Shown: one piece after another, positions 1 to 9,791 of the stretch | Layout: the number at the start of each line of letters is the position of its first letter | Position numbering within the stretch: the stretch's first letter is position 1 | Origin: Caldilineaceae bacterium bin5 | GTDB lineage: Bacteria > Chloroflexota > Anaerolineae > Caldilineales > Caldilineaceae | Length of the DNA: 64,000 bases | NCBI GenBank assembly: GCA_002238445.1 | Contig: MPML01000010.1 | Location: 1-64,000 of the forward strand | Direction of reading: 5' to 3' | Notes under the pieces: model-generated | What the model was told of the DNA's origin: nothing | Databases searched by the model: none | What the model saw: only the letters and a program-made list of their open reading frames with translations | Translations under genes and position numbers: made by a program

Positions 1-345
1 CGCCCCCCTACAAAACCATCGCTCACCGACCTTGTGTGCTCATTCCAGCCGTGCGGCTCCAGCAGCGTGTCTAGCCAACAGTGTCTCCTCCCCCACTTGC
101 CGCCCCGAACCACCGACCATCGACCGCTAATCTCCGGTGTTCCCCTCACGACTGGTGTTCCACTGAAAACTAAGAACTGACTACCAAAAACTGCAGTTCC
201 GACCGGGTGTGCGCATTCCAGCAGTGCCGCTCCACCAACGTGGCTGCCGCCAACCGAATACGCGATCAGATAGCCCGAATGTCGGCAGAGATGAAGGGCC
301 GGTCAAGACGGGCACTGCATATCGATTGGTAGTTACAGGAAATAT
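1..345. repeat. Dispersed intergenic repeat, copy a (left end cut by window)
   Basis: The first bases match the segment that follows the double-hairpin head of copies near 1333, 33424, 40080 and 40408 (CGCCCCCCTACAAAACCAT). The stretch at about 60-90 (GTGTCTAGCCAACAG) recurs at about 40505. The tail at about 256-345 (ACGCGATCAGATAGCCCGAA, then GATGAAGGGC and TAGTTAC) recurs near 1470-1558 and 33559-33640. I see no credible gene in these 386 bases. The head hairpins would lie just before the window. Confidence 0.6.
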
Positions 346-386
346 TCGAAGCGTCTTACACGGTTGCCAGGGACCGGCAACCGCAA

Positions 387-1040
387 CTATCCGGCGCGGG
401 CCGCTCCAGTCGGGCGCAGAAGCACCACCTGCGTCTCCTCCGGCAGACTGCTCTTCGTCAGCTTGAGCGTATCCGTCACTTCAGGATCGCTGATACCCAA
501 CTCATTGAGAAAGCGGTCCACCGGCTCCAAAGATTCAGACAACTCGCCGCGCAGATCCTCGTGGCGGTATTGCATCGGTACGACGATGCGCGGGTCCAGC
601 TGGCTGATCACCTCGGCAATACGCGAAACGTCAGGAATGTGCGGTCCGCTCACAGGCGCCAGCAGCACGTCGATATCGCCCAGCTCTTCCCCGCCGACGC
701 TGGCCGGGACCTGTCCCAGCTCTCCCAAATGACCGACTGTCAGGCCGTCGAAGTCCAGAAAAAAGACGACGTTGCGTGTACCGTTCAGGGAGGTCGACAG
801 GCCTGTCACCAGCACCTGTTTCACCTCGTAGTCACCGGGGCGGCGCAGGATCTTCGGCTCCCCGCCGCCAACACCTGTATCTTGGACCTGGGCAGACGAG
901 TCACTACTGATGGTCACAATATCGGCCTGCATCTTGGGCAACTGGATGCCCGTAGCCTTCCTGCTTAAAGGGTCGCAGATCGCGGTGACGCGGCGCTCTC
1001 GCAGACGAAAGCAGGAGAAACCATACCAGGTGATGTCCAC
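387..1040 (-). CDS. Divergent MBL-fold (UlaG-like) protein lacking the metal motif
   Basis: 217 residues that read like the short metallo-beta-lactamase-fold proteins of the UlaG type: an N-terminal beta strand (WYGFSCFRL, residues 5-13), ICDPL at 21-25, a GDYEV segment near 69-73 and GHLGELG at 103-109. In the family the strand ending near residue 44 is followed by an H-x-H-x-D-H metal-binding signature. Here the place is occupied by ISSDSSAQ (44-51), with no histidine. H104 is retained. A hydrolase activity therefore cannot be assumed; it may be a relaxed or non-catalytic member. It is transcribed away from its right-hand neighbour, and dispersed repeats flank it on both sides. The assignment to the fold is good, the function unknown. 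Confidence 0.7.
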   Translation of the reverse strand: MDITWYGFSCFRLRERRVTAICDPLSRKATGIQLPKMQADIVTISSDSSAQVQDTGVGGGEPKILRRPGDYEVKQVLVTGLSTSLNGTRNVVFFLDFDGLTVGHLGELGQVPASVGGEELGDIDVLLAPVSGPHIPDVSRIAEVISQLDPRIVVPMQYRHEDLRGELSESLEPVDRFLNELGISDPEVTDTLKLTKSSLPEETQVVLLRPTGAARAG

Positions 1041-1332
1041 AGTCCTGTCCTTTCTTAAGTGCCAAAAGCTCTGATGATCCAGCGCAGAGCCGCTCTCCGA
1101 ATAATGCAGCGTCGCCGCGCCCGCTGTTGTCTTTCCGCAGTCCGGAACCAGGCTCGTAACGCATAACGATCATACATCACCAGTACGCCTCCCCCCAAAG
1201 CGCGGGCGATCTCCACAGACGACCACCTCTTAGACGCAGTCCGTTCGGGCGTTTCCTACCTGCCCAGCCGTAATCGACTCACAACCCTGAACGGGGCGGT
1301 CAAAGGCCCTCTCTATCACCTCTCTTCTGTCC

Positions 1333-1558
1333 TTTTGGGCGGTCGGGCGCAAGCGCCCTCCCTTGTGCAGGGGCTGCGCCCCCGCAACGCCCCCCTCTGT
1401 CTACCCACCGTGCTGGTTCTTCCCCACCACTGTGGCATGCCGGCAGTGCGTCACATCCAACCTGGAGCTTCCAACCGCATACGCAATCAGGTGGCCTGAA
1501 CCGCGACGGGGACCACCGGCTGGCCGCGACAGACACTGCATGTGGCTTTGTAGTTACG
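1333..1558. repeat. Dispersed intergenic repeat, copy b, with variant hairpin
   Basis: Head at 1333-1395 shares GGGCGGTCGGG, CCCTCCCTTGTGCAGGGGCT and GCGCCCCCGCAACGCCCC with copies c, d and e. The first hairpin reads GGGCG-CAAG-CGCCC (1345-1358), while the other copies read GGGCC-TTC-GGCCC. The fifth base pair changes from C-G to G-C, so pairing is kept although the sequence differs. The second hairpin GGGGC-TGC-GCCCC is unchanged. The tail (CGCATACGCAATCAGGTGGC to TAGTTACGG) matches copies a and c. The remaining gene-free sequence at 1041-1332 shows nothing I can name. Confidence 0.7.
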
Positions 1559-1665
1559 GCGTTTCTTTGCTCATTGTCTGCTCAAGCACTATCATAACCG
1601 CACTGTACCGTTTTCTGCTCTTGGTAGTCGCTCATCTGGCAACTGAAAACAGGAAGCGCGAAAAA

Positions 1666-2298
1666 ATGGTGATGCGTGCTACGTCGGAGAAACCCTCTAT
1701 GGACGAACAGTCTGTGCGTCAAGCAGTAACTGCCCGCTTTTATCAGTCGCTGGCCCAAAGTGATGTCGAAATCACCGCAATTCCTCAAGCCCAGCTGCAA
1801 GCCATCGTCAACGCGCTGGCCGACGGCGTCTTTGCCGTTCTCGATGAGGTGGAAACTGAAGCCGATCATCCCTTCACCGCCACAGAATCGCGCACGAGTG
1901 ACCCTGAGGAGCGTGATTCGGAATCCCCTGCAGCGTATTCCTCCGATGCCGCCACCGACGACCTCGAATCCGAGGAACTGCTCTGGTCAGGCCGGCCCTA
2001 CCTTTCGATCGGTACCCGCTACGAACTGACTACCCAACGAGTACGGCTAATTCGTGGTCTGCTTGGCCGCAATTACCACGAGATCGAGTTGGTGCGCGTA
2101 CGCGATACTTCGGTGACCCAACATCTAGGCGAAAGGGCACTGAACGTGGGTGATGTCACGATCACCAGCGCCGATCCCAGCCATCCTGAATTCACGCTTC
2201 ACAACGTCAAGGATCCGATGGAGGTACGGGAAATGATCCGTAAGGCCACCATGCTGGAAAAGCAGCGAAGCGGCCTCCACTATCGCGAGGAGATGTAG
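1666..2298 (+). CDS. Bacterial PH-domain protein
   Basis: 210 residues from the ATG at 1666, chosen because AGGAAG lies about nine bases upstream. An open frame continues back to 1363, but it runs through repeat copy b and is unlikely to be coding. The N-terminal ~60 residues are helical, followed by an acidic, serine-rich linker (about 65-105, many D/E/S). The C-terminal ~100 residues begin ELLWSGRPYLS and continue with YELTTQRVRLIRGLLGRNYHEIELVRVRD, characteristic of the bacterial PH (bPH2/YdbS-like) fold. No membrane segment is seen, so it probably acts in the cytosol or at the membrane face. The stop is two bases before the GTG start of the next gene, indicating an operon. Confidence 0.7.
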   Translation: MVMRATSEKPSMDEQSVRQAVTARFYQSLAQSDVEITAIPQAQLQAIVNALADGVFAVLDEVETEADHPFTATESRTSDPEERDSESPAAYSSDAATDDLESEELLWSGRPYLSIGTRYELTTQRVRLIRGLLGRNYHEIELVRVRDTSVTQHLGERALNVGDVTITSADPSHPEFTLHNVKDPMEVREMIRKATMLEKQRSGLHYREEM

Positions 2299-2300
2299 CG

Positions 2301-3170
2301 GTGACCTCCACGGCAGCCGCAGAACAGACGCAACGCCAGGAAGAGGAGATGCCGGTCGCGAAAACTCCGCTCTTCGAATTAGCCCGCCAGGCCGGCGAAC
2401 TGGCCCTGACGATGCAACAGGATGGCCTGCGTTCAATCCATTCCAAGTCAACGCCCAATGACCTGGTCACCGAGGCCGACCTCGCCTGCGAGACACTGAT
2501 TCGCGACCGTCTGGCCTCCCTCACACCCGATTTCGGCTTCTGGGGCGAAGAGAGCGATGAACAGCCGCATGACGACTATTTCTGGCTCGTGGATCCTATC
2601 GACGGTACGATCAACTTCGCCGCCGGCGTGCCTTGGTTCGGCATCAACATCGCCCTCATCCACCGTGAAAAGACCTTGTTCGGTCTCTCGCTGATCCTGC
2701 CGCAATTCGATCTCTTCTGGGCGCAGGCCGGCCAGGGCGCCTTTTTCCGCCGCCAAAGCGGCGAGCAGCAGCGCCTGCAGGTCAGCCAGGCATCCTCGCT
2801 GGCGGACGCGCTGCTCACAACCGGCTTCCCTTACCACCGCGCGGTCAACGAGGACAACAACGCCGCCGAATTCGCCCGCATCATGCCAATCTGCCGCGGC
2901 GTAAGGCGCATGGGCGCATCCTCGGCCGATCTGGCCTACGTGTCCGCCGGCGCCTTCTCAGCCTACTGGGAGGGATGGATCCAGCCGTGGGATGTCGCGG
3001 CCGGCGTCCTGCTTGTGAACGAGGCGGGCGGCCTCGTCACCAACTACGCCGGCGCGCCCTTCCGCCTGACCGACCATAGCATCATCGCCAGCAACGGCCA
3101 GCCGGGCGTTCACCAATCATTGCTGCAGGCAATACAAGAGGCTCGTTCAGGGAAGTTCGATCAGAACTGA
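2301..3170 (+). CDS. Inositol monophosphatase family phosphatase
   Basis: 289 residues from a GTG start at 2301; GAGGAG lies eight bases upstream, and an ATG at 2349 is an alternative. The metal-binding signatures of the Mg-dependent, Li-sensitive phosphatase superfamily are complete: WGEESDE (81-87, GEES acid pair), DPIDGTINF (98-106), and WDVAAGVLLVNEAGG near the C terminus. The family includes inositol-1-phosphatase (SuhB), histidinol-phosphate phosphatase (HisN-type) and CysQ. The sequence does not decide the substrate. It is the middle gene of a tight three-gene run (PH-domain protein, this gene, methyltransferase). The length is normal for the family with about 20 extra N-terminal residues. 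Confidence 0.85.
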   Translation: MTSTAAAEQTQRQEEEMPVAKTPLFELARQAGELALTMQQDGLRSIHSKSTPNDLVTEADLACETLIRDRLASLTPDFGFWGEESDEQPHDDYFWLVDPIDGTINFAAGVPWFGINIALIHREKTLFGLSLILPQFDLFWAQAGQGAFFRRQSGEQQRLQVSQASSLADALLTTGFPYHRAVNEDNNAAEFARIMPICRGVRRMGASSADLAYVSAGAFSAYWEGWIQPWDVAAGVLLVNEAGGLVTNYAGAPFRLTDHSIIASNGQPGVHQSLLQAIQEARSGKFDQN

Positions 3171-3188
3171 CAGAAAGGCCTAGGACAA

Positions 3189-3947
3189 ATGGACAAGAAA
3201 TCAGTGCAAGAGCAGTTCGGCGCCCATGCGCGGACCTATATCACCAGTCGGCCCCACGCCAAAGGCGCCAGTCTCCAACGGCTGGTCGATCTGGTCGAAC
3301 CGCAGCCGCACTGGCAGGCGCTGGACATCGCCACCGCCGCCGGCCACACCGCCTTCGCCTTCGCCCCCCACGTCGCCCACGTGCGAGCGACCGACATCAC
3401 GCCCGAGATGCTGACCGTCGCCCGCGAGCAGACCGCGACACGCGGCATCGACAACGTAACCGTCGAGCACGCCGATGCCGACAACCTGCCCTATGCAGAC
3501 GGTCGGTTCGATCTCCTCACCTGCCGCATCGCGCCCCATCACTTCCCCGACGTCGGCGCTTTCCTGCGCGAGTCGGTGCGCGTGCTGCGCGCCGGCGGCA
3601 TCCTGGCGGTCGTGGATAACGTCGTACCAACTGGCGTCGCCGGCGATTTTGTCAACGCCTTCGAGAAACTGCGCGACCCCAGCCACGGCCGCTGCCTCAG
3701 CACCGAAGAGTGGCTGGAAGGCTACTCGCAGGCCGGCTTGGAACTGTCCCAGCATGAAATCCTCGAAAAACAGATGGTCTTCGAAGATTGGGCTGCTCGC
3801 CACGATCCCGTGATGCAGTCCTACCTGCGGGCCCTCCTCTGGCACGGCCCCCCCGAGACGCAAGAGTTCCTCCATCCCCGCAGCGAGGACGGCCGCACGC
3901 TCTTTCATCTGCAAGAAGGGCTGTTCATCGGGCGCAAACAGGGTTAG
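3189..3947 (+). CDS. Class I SAM-dependent methyltransferase
   Basis: 252 residues. A Rossmann-type SAM-binding fold of the Methyltransf_11/UbiE type is clear: motif I ALDIATAAGHTAFAF (44-58), acidic post-I ATDITPEML near 69-77, motif II-like EHADADNLPYADGRFDLLTCRIAPHHF, and RVLRAGGILAVVDNV. The C-terminal third lacks a recognised domain. Known relatives methylate quinones, small metabolites or lipids, and the substrate here is not apparent. It follows the phosphatase gene by 18 bases and is probably cotranscribed with it. No distinct terminator follows; the 160 bases to the next gene are unremarkable. Confidence 0.85.
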   Translation: MDKKSVQEQFGAHARTYITSRPHAKGASLQRLVDLVEPQPHWQALDIATAAGHTAFAFAPHVAHVRATDITPEMLTVAREQTATRGIDNVTVEHADADNLPYADGRFDLLTCRIAPHHFPDVGAFLRESVRVLRAGGILAVVDNVVPTGVAGDFVNAFEKLRDPSHGRCLSTEEWLEGYSQAGLELSQHEILEKQMVFEDWAARHDPVMQSYLRALLWHGPPETQEFLHPRSEDGRTLFHLQEGLFIGRKQG

Positions 3948-4109
3948 ACGGCAGAGCCCGGTCAGGCGAGGAGAGTAAAGGCGCCATGGCCGGTCCGACG
4001 ATACCGTCTGCCGCAATTCGATGTTCGCTACTCCGCCTGAGCCCAAAAGCGACACGCCGAAACTGAATTCAACTCCTCTCTGCTAATACACTGTGCCGAC
4101 GACTAGCGC

Positions 4110-4427
4110 TCACTCAACTCTCTTCGAGCTTTTCGCCGCATATACCTTGAATGGGCCGAAACAAACTACACCAATCGTCCCACCTATCCACCAGGGAAGT
4201 AGAAACTCCAGCATACCGCCAGGCCAATGCGGAATCAGATCGGGAAAATTAACACTGAGCACGTAGAGAATACCAACAGCAACTGACCCCCCCAATCCCA
4301 TAGCCAGTATTGAAAGTACTTGGGGCCGGTATTTCTCAATAGCGCTCCGCCCTACTCTTATGCAAGTCTTCAACGGTAGCCTGACCCTTCCAAAAAGCCG
4401 CCAAACGGTTGTGGGCACAGATGTCAT
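4110..4427 (-). CDS. Small hypothetical membrane protein
   Basis: 105 residues with two hydrophobic segments (about 38-60, LSILAMGLGGSVAVGILYVL; about 72-92, LEFLLPWWIGGTIGVVCFGP) and basic ends, consistent with a two-pass inner-membrane protein. I do not recognise a family. It stands alone on the minus strand between two plus-strand genes. Its base composition is visibly more AT-rich than its neighbours, which could mean a recently acquired or decaying gene. No strong ribosome-binding site is seen, so it may be spurious. Confidence 0.4.
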   Translation of the reverse strand: MTSVPTTVWRLFGRVRLPLKTCIRVGRSAIEKYRPQVLSILAMGLGGSVAVGILYVLSVNFPDLIPHWPGGMLEFLLPWWIGGTIGVVCFGPFKVYAAKSSKRVE

Positions 4428-4647
4428 AATAGCCGAACGCTCGTATCAGCAGCAAGCAAAAAAGTCACACAAGGCCCTACCCGGCCCGGCTCCATTTAAC
4501 GCCCATTCCTTGCCCATTCCCCTGTTATGCAGTAGGCTTACGTCTGGTAACAGATAATCATGGCTGTCTGTGTTGCCGGGTCAGAATGTCCCCCGCTGAG
4601 CAGACAGTCACTTAGTTAAAAGAATCTCCGGAACCGAAGGAATCTAC

Positions 4648-6072
4648 ATGACAGAAATACGCTTTGGCACCGATGGCTGGCGCGGACGCATGGCCGATGA
4701 CTACACCTTTGCCAATGTGCGCCGCTGTGCCCAAGGCTTTGCCAACTGGCTATTGGACGGGGGCTATGCCTCCCAAACGGTCGTCGTCGGTCACGACAAA
4801 CGCTTCCAGGGCGAGTCTTTCGCCGCCGCGGTGGCAGAGGTGCTGGCTGCCAACGGACTCCAGGTCCTTCTGATAGACGGGGCCGCGCCCACGCCGGTGA
4901 TCAGCTTCGCCGCCGTCGACAACAACGCCGTCGGCGCCGTAAACATTACCGCCAGCCACAATCCTCCCGAGGACAACGGCTTCAAAGTGCGCGACGCCAG
5001 CGGCGGCGCGGTGCCGCCGGACGGACTGGCCGAAATCGAAGCCCGTATTCCCGATACGAGCGGGGTCCGCAGCACGCCTCTGGATGCCGCCCTGGCTGCA
5101 GGCACCGTAAGCTATCTCCAGCCCCAGGCCGCCTATCTCGCCCATCTGACCAGCCTGATCGACGTCACCCGCATTCGCGACGCCGGCCTCAAGATCGTCG
5201 TTGACAGCATGTGGGGCAACGGCGCCGGCTGGCTGACCGAGATCCTCGGCGGAGGCAAAACCGAAGTCATCGAAATCCACGCCCAGCGCAACCCGATCTT
5301 TCCCGAAATGGCCCGCCCCGAACCGATCCCCCCCAACGTCGACGCCGGCCTGGCTGTCGCCCGCTCCGTCGAGGCCGACTGCATCTGTATTCTCGACGGT
5401 GACGCAGACCGCTGCGGCTTCGGCGACGAGAACGGCCAGTTCGTCGACCAACTGCGCGTCTACGGGCTGCTCGCCTACTATCTGCTCGAGATTCGCGGCG
5501 AACGCGGCGCGATCGTCAAAACCCTCAGTACGACCTCGATGCTCGATAAGCTTTGCGCGGCCTACGAGGTGCCCCTGGTAGAGACCGGCGTCGGCTTCAA
5601 ATTCGTGGCGCCGGCCATGGTGGAGCACAACGCGCTCATCGGCGGCGAGGAAAGCGGCGGCTACGCCTTCCGCGACCACGTACCGGAACGCGACGGCATC
5701 CTGTCCAATCTCTGCCTGCTGGACCTGATGGTGCGCACCGGCAAGAGGCCGACCGAGCTGCTTCAGCTACTCTTCGAGAAGGTCGGCGAGCACTTTTACG
5801 ACCGGATCGACATCCGTCTGACCGGCGCCGAAATGAAGGCCGCCGCCCAGCAAACACTCGACAGCGTCGATATCAACGGGCGTACCCTGGGTGGCATCGC
5901 CATCACCGAACGCATCACTGTCGATGGCTACAAATTCCTGATGGAGGATGGGGGCTGGCTGCTGGTGCGCTTCTCCGGTACCGAGCCGTTGATCCGGATA
6001 TACACGGAGACGACCCGCAAGGACAAAGTGGCGGCGATCCTCGCTGATGGCCAAAAACTGGCCGGCCTGTAG
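4648..6072 (+). CDS. Alpha-D-phosphohexomutase (phosphoglucomutase/phosphomannomutase family)
   Basis: 474 residues, the family's usual length. Catalytic phosphoserine loop [14 protein letters not shown] with Ser103; metal loop [10 protein letters not shown] (249-258) with three aspartates; sugar-recognition loop [10 protein letters not shown] (about 332-341); phosphate-binding loop [14 protein letters not shown] near 446. These are the four signature loops in order. The enzyme interconverts 1- and 6-phosphates of glucose or mannose (or glucosamine) through a bisphosphate intermediate and feeds cell-envelope or glycogen metabolism. The GEESGG loop is found in Glc/Man-type mutases, but the exact substrate cannot be settled by eye. 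AAGGAA lies about eight bases before the ATG. It appears monocistronic. Confidence 0.9.
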   Translation: MTEIRFGTDGWRGRMADDYTFANVRRCAQGFANWLLDGGYASQTVVVGHDKRFQGESFAAAVAEVLAANGLQVLLIDGAAPTPVISFAAVDNNAVGAVNITASHNPPEDNGFKVRDASGGAVPPDGLAEIEARIPDTSGVRSTPLDAALAAGTVSYLQPQAAYLAHLTSLIDVTRIRDAGLKIVVDSMWGNGAGWLTEILGGGKTEVIEIHAQRNPIFPEMARPEPIPPNVDAGLAVARSVEADCICILDGDADRCGFGDENGQFVDQLRVYGLLAYYLLEIRGERGAIVKTLSTTSMLDKLCAAYEVPLVETGVGFKFVAPAMVEHNALIGGEESGGYAFRDHVPERDGILSNLCLLDLMVRTGKRPTELLQLLFEKVGEHFYDRIDIRLTGAEMKAAAQQTLDSVDINGRTLGGIAITERITVDGYKFLMEDGGWLLVRFSGTEPLIRIYTETTRKDKVAAILADGQKLAGL

Positions 6073-6260
6073 CAGCGGGAATGCCCCCCAATTTCCCGTT
6101 CATCCCGTTAGCCTTTCAGACGCCCGACGCGCTTTCATACAGTGGTACTATGTGATAAAATTAACAAACAATGTATGCCGGAAAAAGGTCGAATGCCACT
6201 CCGCTCGAAAGTGACACAAGTTCCGATCCGATGCGCTTCCACTTCCCTATTTGAGCGCAA

Positions 6261-7124
6261 ATGACTGTTCCGACGCTGGTCGACAGCCACTGCCACCTGG
6301 ACCTGGAGCAGTTCGATGCCGACCGGGCCGCCGTACTCGAGCGGGCACAAGCGCAAGGGGTGCGCATGATCGTCAACCCCGGCATCGATCTGGTCCACAG
6401 CCAGCAGGCCATTGCGCTGGCCGACCTGCATCCGCAGGTGTACGCTGCGGTGGGTATCCACCCCAACAGCAGTGCTGACTTCAGTGAACAGACGCTGACA
6501 AAGTTGTCCGCGCTGGCCGAACATCCCAAAGTTGTCGCCATCGGAGAAATCGGGTTGGACTATCACTGGGAGACTGTCTCCCGCCCAACACAGGCGCAGG
6601 CATTTCGGGCGCAGCTCGACTTGGCCGCCGAACTGGGACTGCCCGTGATCATCCATAACCGCGAAGCGTCGACCGATCTGGCACAGATCCTGGACGCTTG
6701 GGCGGCCAGCGCACGAACCCGCAACTCGCCACTGGCAAAGCGCCCCTTCTGGGGCGTACTGCACGCATTCTCCGGCGACGCCGCGCTCGCGCAAGCGGCC
6801 TTCAGTTGGAACTTCGCCATCGGCCTGGGCGGTCCGGTCACATTCAAGAACGCCCAGGACCTGCACAACCTGGCGCCGCAACTGTGCCTGGACCACCTGC
6901 TGCTCGAAACGGACGCCCCCTGGCTGACACCGCATCCATTTCGAGGCAAACGCAATGAACCCGCCTATGTTGCCCTGGTGGCCGCGCGGCTGGCCGAACT
7001 GCTGGCTGTGCCAGTAGAGGAAATAGCTGCCCGCACGACCGCCGTCGCCCGCTCACTCTTTGCACCGCTGGACGGTGACCAGCAGCCGGAAACAGTCACG
7101 ATGACTGCCGGCTGTCCATCGTAG
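6261..7124 (+). CDS. tatD: TatD family metal-dependent deoxyribonuclease
   Basis: 287 residues with all TatD amidohydrolase-like barrel ligands: SHCHLD (His10, His12), GEIGLDYHW (Glu96), IIHNREA (His132), LHAFSGD (His168) and LLETDAPWL (Asp218). Family members are 3'-5' exonucleases acting on damaged or single-stranded DNA; some act as D-amino-acyl-tRNA deacylases. A short insert around residues 146-160 ([15 protein letters not shown]) slightly lengthens the protein. It leads a four-gene run with polyprenyl synthase, glycosyltransferase and HisS. Its cotranscription with them is likely but not certain because gaps are 64-109 bases. Confidence 0.9.
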   Translation: MTVPTLVDSHCHLDLEQFDADRAAVLERAQAQGVRMIVNPGIDLVHSQQAIALADLHPQVYAAVGIHPNSSADFSEQTLTKLSALAEHPKVVAIGEIGLDYHWETVSRPTQAQAFRAQLDLAAELGLPVIIHNREASTDLAQILDAWAASARTRNSPLAKRPFWGVLHAFSGDAALAQAAFSWNFAIGLGGPVTFKNAQDLHNLAPQLCLDHLLLETDAPWLTPHPFRGKRNEPAYVALVAARLAELLAVPVEEIAARTTAVARSLFAPLDGDQQPETVTMTAGCPS

Positions 7125-7188
7125 TTCGCCGCACCGCTGGATTTGCCTGCTTGCGGCTCGCCATATCAACATTTCGTGACAGTATTTC

Positions 7189-8400
7189 ATGGTTGACCAG
7201 GTTCAAGTCGAACAGCTCACCAATACGGAAGCGAGACCCTTGGCGCAGGATATGCCGCCGATGATGCCGCGCCCGCGTACTCTCAGCGCGCGCGAAACAT
7301 TGGCGCAAGAGAAATTCCGTCGCGCGCTGCTGACGCCCCAAGACGCCTCCGCCCTGCTGGCCCCGGTGCGCGCGCCGCTCGAGCAGGTCGAAGAGAAAAT
7401 GAAGAGCGTTGACGCCGACGTGTTTGCGCCCTTGGCCAACGCCTTTCTTGAACTGATCGGCCAGGGCGGCAAACGGCTGCGGCCGGCGTTGGCGCTCTTG
7501 GCTGCAGGGCTGCACGAGGGACGCCCCGACCCCAATAGCCCCCGCTCCCATACAGACGGGGCAAATGGAATCCCGGCTGGCGAACGTGACCCGCATGCGC
7601 TCATCGCCCTCGCCGCTGCTGTGGAGATGCTACATACCGCCACACTCGTCCACGATGATGTCATCGACGGCGCGCTGCTGCGCCGAGACGCACCCACGCT
7701 CAACGCCTCGTGGAGCGCTGGGGCTACGGTTCTCGCCGGCGACTATATGTTCGCCCGCTCCGCCCAGTTCGCCGCCGAAACCGGAAACGTGCGCGTTATT
7801 AACATCTTCAGCGATACCCTGCGCGTTATCGTCGATGGCGAAATGCGCCAACTCTCCGATCGCAACGACTTTTACCAGGACCGCCAAGCCTACTACGATC
7901 GCATCTATGCCAAAACGGCCAGCCTCTACAGCGCCGCCACCGAAGCCGCAGCAGTTCTGGTCGGCCTGCAGCCGGATCATGTCACCGCACTGAAATCCTT
8001 CGGCTATCAATTCGGGATGGCCTTCCAGATCGTGGATGACATCCTCGATTTCGTCGGCACCGACGCCACCCTCGGCAAGCCGGTGGGAAGCGACCTGCGC
8101 CAGGGCACCCTGACTTTGCCGTTCCTCTACTACCTGCGCCAACTGCCCCAGCCGCAAAAACTGGTGAGCCGGCTGCTTCACGCCAGGCAGCGCGCCGACG
8201 AGGGCGACCCCGGCATCCTGTCCGCAACCGTGCAGGAAATCGTTCAGGCCGTGCGCGCCAGCGGCGCCATCGAGGCTGCCCACCAGGAAGCGCTCGGCTT
8301 TCTCGATCACGCGGTTCACGACTTGGCTCCCTTCAATGAAAACCTCTGCCAGCGATCGCTTCTCGGCCTCTGCGCCTTTGTCGTGCAGCGCAGTAGCTGA
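7189..8400 (+). CDS. Polyprenyl diphosphate synthase (E-isoprenyl, long chain)
   Basis: 403 residues. First aspartate-rich motif LVHDDVIDG at about 153-161 (DDxxD), preceded by [13 protein letters not shown], which carries the diphosphate-binding Arg/Lys. Second motif [11 protein letters not shown] at about 280-290. This is the trans-isoprenyl diphosphate synthase fold making the side chain of quinones or the lipid carrier. About 60 N-terminal residues before the conserved core have no recognised domain. An insert of about 20 residues ([16 protein letters not shown] region) follows the first helix pair. No good ribosome-binding site precedes the ATG at 7189, so a start at the ATGs near 7252-7261 is possible. 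Confidence 0.88.
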   Translation: MVDQVQVEQLTNTEARPLAQDMPPMMPRPRTLSARETLAQEKFRRALLTPQDASALLAPVRAPLEQVEEKMKSVDADVFAPLANAFLELIGQGGKRLRPALALLAAGLHEGRPDPNSPRSHTDGANGIPAGERDPHALIALAAAVEMLHTATLVHDDVIDGALLRRDAPTLNASWSAGATVLAGDYMFARSAQFAAETGNVRVINIFSDTLRVIVDGEMRQLSDRNDFYQDRQAYYDRIYAKTASLYSAATEAAAVLVGLQPDHVTALKSFGYQFGMAFQIVDDILDFVGTDATLGKPVGSDLRQGTLTLPFLYYLRQLPQPQKLVSRLLHARQRADEGDPGILSATVQEIVQAVRASGAIEAAHQEALGFLDHAVHDLAPFNENLCQRSLLGLCAFVVQRSS

Positions 8401-8473
8401 ACCGGGCCGGCCAGCGGCCAGAGATCAGCGAAAACGTCCGCACTACCTCCGGCAATCGGCCCTCTAGCCACCC

Positions 8474-9682
8474 ATGAACGCGATGCTTCAACGACTTAGT
8501 GGTCGAGCGGACCCCGCCAGCAACAAGGCCCAGCCTGGGGGCGAGGCCCACCCGCAAACGGACAGTAGACCGCCGCCGACCGACCTGGTGATCGTGATCA
8601 TCTCCTGGAACGTCTGGGACCATCTGCGCGCCTGCCTCACATCCATCGAACAGCAGAGCAAACCGATAGACGAAGGACGCGCAGAACGAAAAAAGCGCTC
8701 AAACGACTCCCACTCCTCGACCCCTGTACGCCGCTTCGGACCGCGCGACGAGGCCACCCTCCAAGTCGTGGTGCTCGACAATGCCAGCGAAGACTCCACG
8801 ACCTCTCTGTTGCCAAGCCGCTTCCCCTGGGTGCAGACGATTTTCAGCGACGAAAACCTGGGCTTCACCGGCGGCAACAACCGCGCGCTGCAAGCGATGG
8901 GGTTCGAGCCCCTGCCGCCGCCGGTCACCACAGGAGAAGTCTCCAATCAGCCCGTCGGTGATCCAGCAAAGGACGCGTCTCCCCGCCCCGACGCCAAGGC
9001 CCGTTTCATCTACTTCCTCAACCCCGACACCGAACTGCTTCCCGGTAGCCTGTGGGCACTCTACAATGGCATAAACGAAGACGAGACGATCGGTGCAATC
9101 GGACCGCAACTGCGCTACACGGACGGCGCGCTGCAGAGCAACCGCCGGCGTTTCCCCGGCCCCCTCACCGGCTTCTTCGAGAGCACCTGGCTGGAGCAAC
9201 TGTTGCCCCGCAACCCGTGGACCCGCAGCTATCACCTCGCCAATTGGCCGGCTGACTCCCGCCAGGATGTCGACTGGCTCGTCGGCGCCGCGCTGCTCGT
9301 GCGGGGCGATGTATTGGCCGCGCTCGGCGGATTCGATCCGCAGTTCTTCATGTACAGCGAAGAGACCGACCTCTGCCGCCGCATCAAGCATGCCGGCTGG
9401 CGCGTCGTCTACGACCCGGCCGCTATCGTCATCCACGCAGAGGGCCGCAGCAGCGGCCAGATCAGCGCCCAGCGCCACATCCTCTTCAACCGCAGCAAGG
9501 TGCGTTACGCCCGCAAATGGCATGGCCCCTTGTGGGCAGAGCTGTTGCGGCGCTATCTGCTCCTCGAATTCCGCCTGCAGTTAGCCAGCGAGTCGGTCAA
9601 AGCGTTCCTGGGCCATAAACGAGACCTGCGCCGCGACCGCATCGCCGCCTACCGCGACGTGCTGAAAAGTGGACTGGAATAG
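8474..9682 (+). CDS. GT2 family glycosyltransferase (rhamnosyltransferase-like)
   Basis: 402 residues. GT-A nucleotide-sugar fold with DLVIVIISWN (about 36-45), VVVLDNASED, ENLGFTGGNNRAL (typical of WcaE/RfbF-like enzymes), and FLNPDTELLPG containing the metal-binding DxD-like NPDTE. GGFDPQFFMYSEETDLCRRIKHAGW follows, holding the catalytic-base region. A 30-residue polar N-terminal extension and an insert of about 35 residues after DHLRACLTSIEQQS are unusual. The enzyme probably builds cell-surface polysaccharide or glycolipid. No membrane segment is obvious. Confidence 0.88.
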   Translation: MNAMLQRLSGRADPASNKAQPGGEAHPQTDSRPPPTDLVIVIISWNVWDHLRACLTSIEQQSKPIDEGRAERKKRSNDSHSSTPVRRFGPRDEATLQVVVLDNASEDSTTSLLPSRFPWVQTIFSDENLGFTGGNNRALQAMGFEPLPPPVTTGEVSNQPVGDPAKDASPRPDAKARFIYFLNPDTELLPGSLWALYNGINEDETIGAIGPQLRYTDGALQSNRRRFPGPLTGFFESTWLEQLLPRNPWTRSYHLANWPADSRQDVDWLVGAALLVRGDVLAALGGFDPQFFMYSEETDLCRRIKHAGWRVVYDPAAIVIHAEGRSSGQISAQRHILFNRSKVRYARKWHGPLWAELLRRYLLLEFRLQLASESVKAFLGHKRDLRRDRIAAYRDVLKSGLE

Positions 9683-9791
9683 AGCGCATCCCTCCTCCCC
9701 ATTCTTTCTATCCCCCCGCCTCTTCGTGTAAGATGCTGCTGAACGCGCTGCCACTCCAAAAGGCAAGCGCACCAAACTAGGAGAATCCTCA

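Noticed and set aside
1363-1665. N-terminal extension of the PH-domain protein upstream of 1666
   Set aside because: It translates repeat copy b; the better ribosome-binding site is at 1651-1656.
387-6935. Long overlapping open frames on the opposite strand of clear genes, for example 4750-5679 minus and 6135-6935 minus
   Set aside because: They mirror high-GC codon bias of real genes, have low-complexity composition and no recognisable domains.
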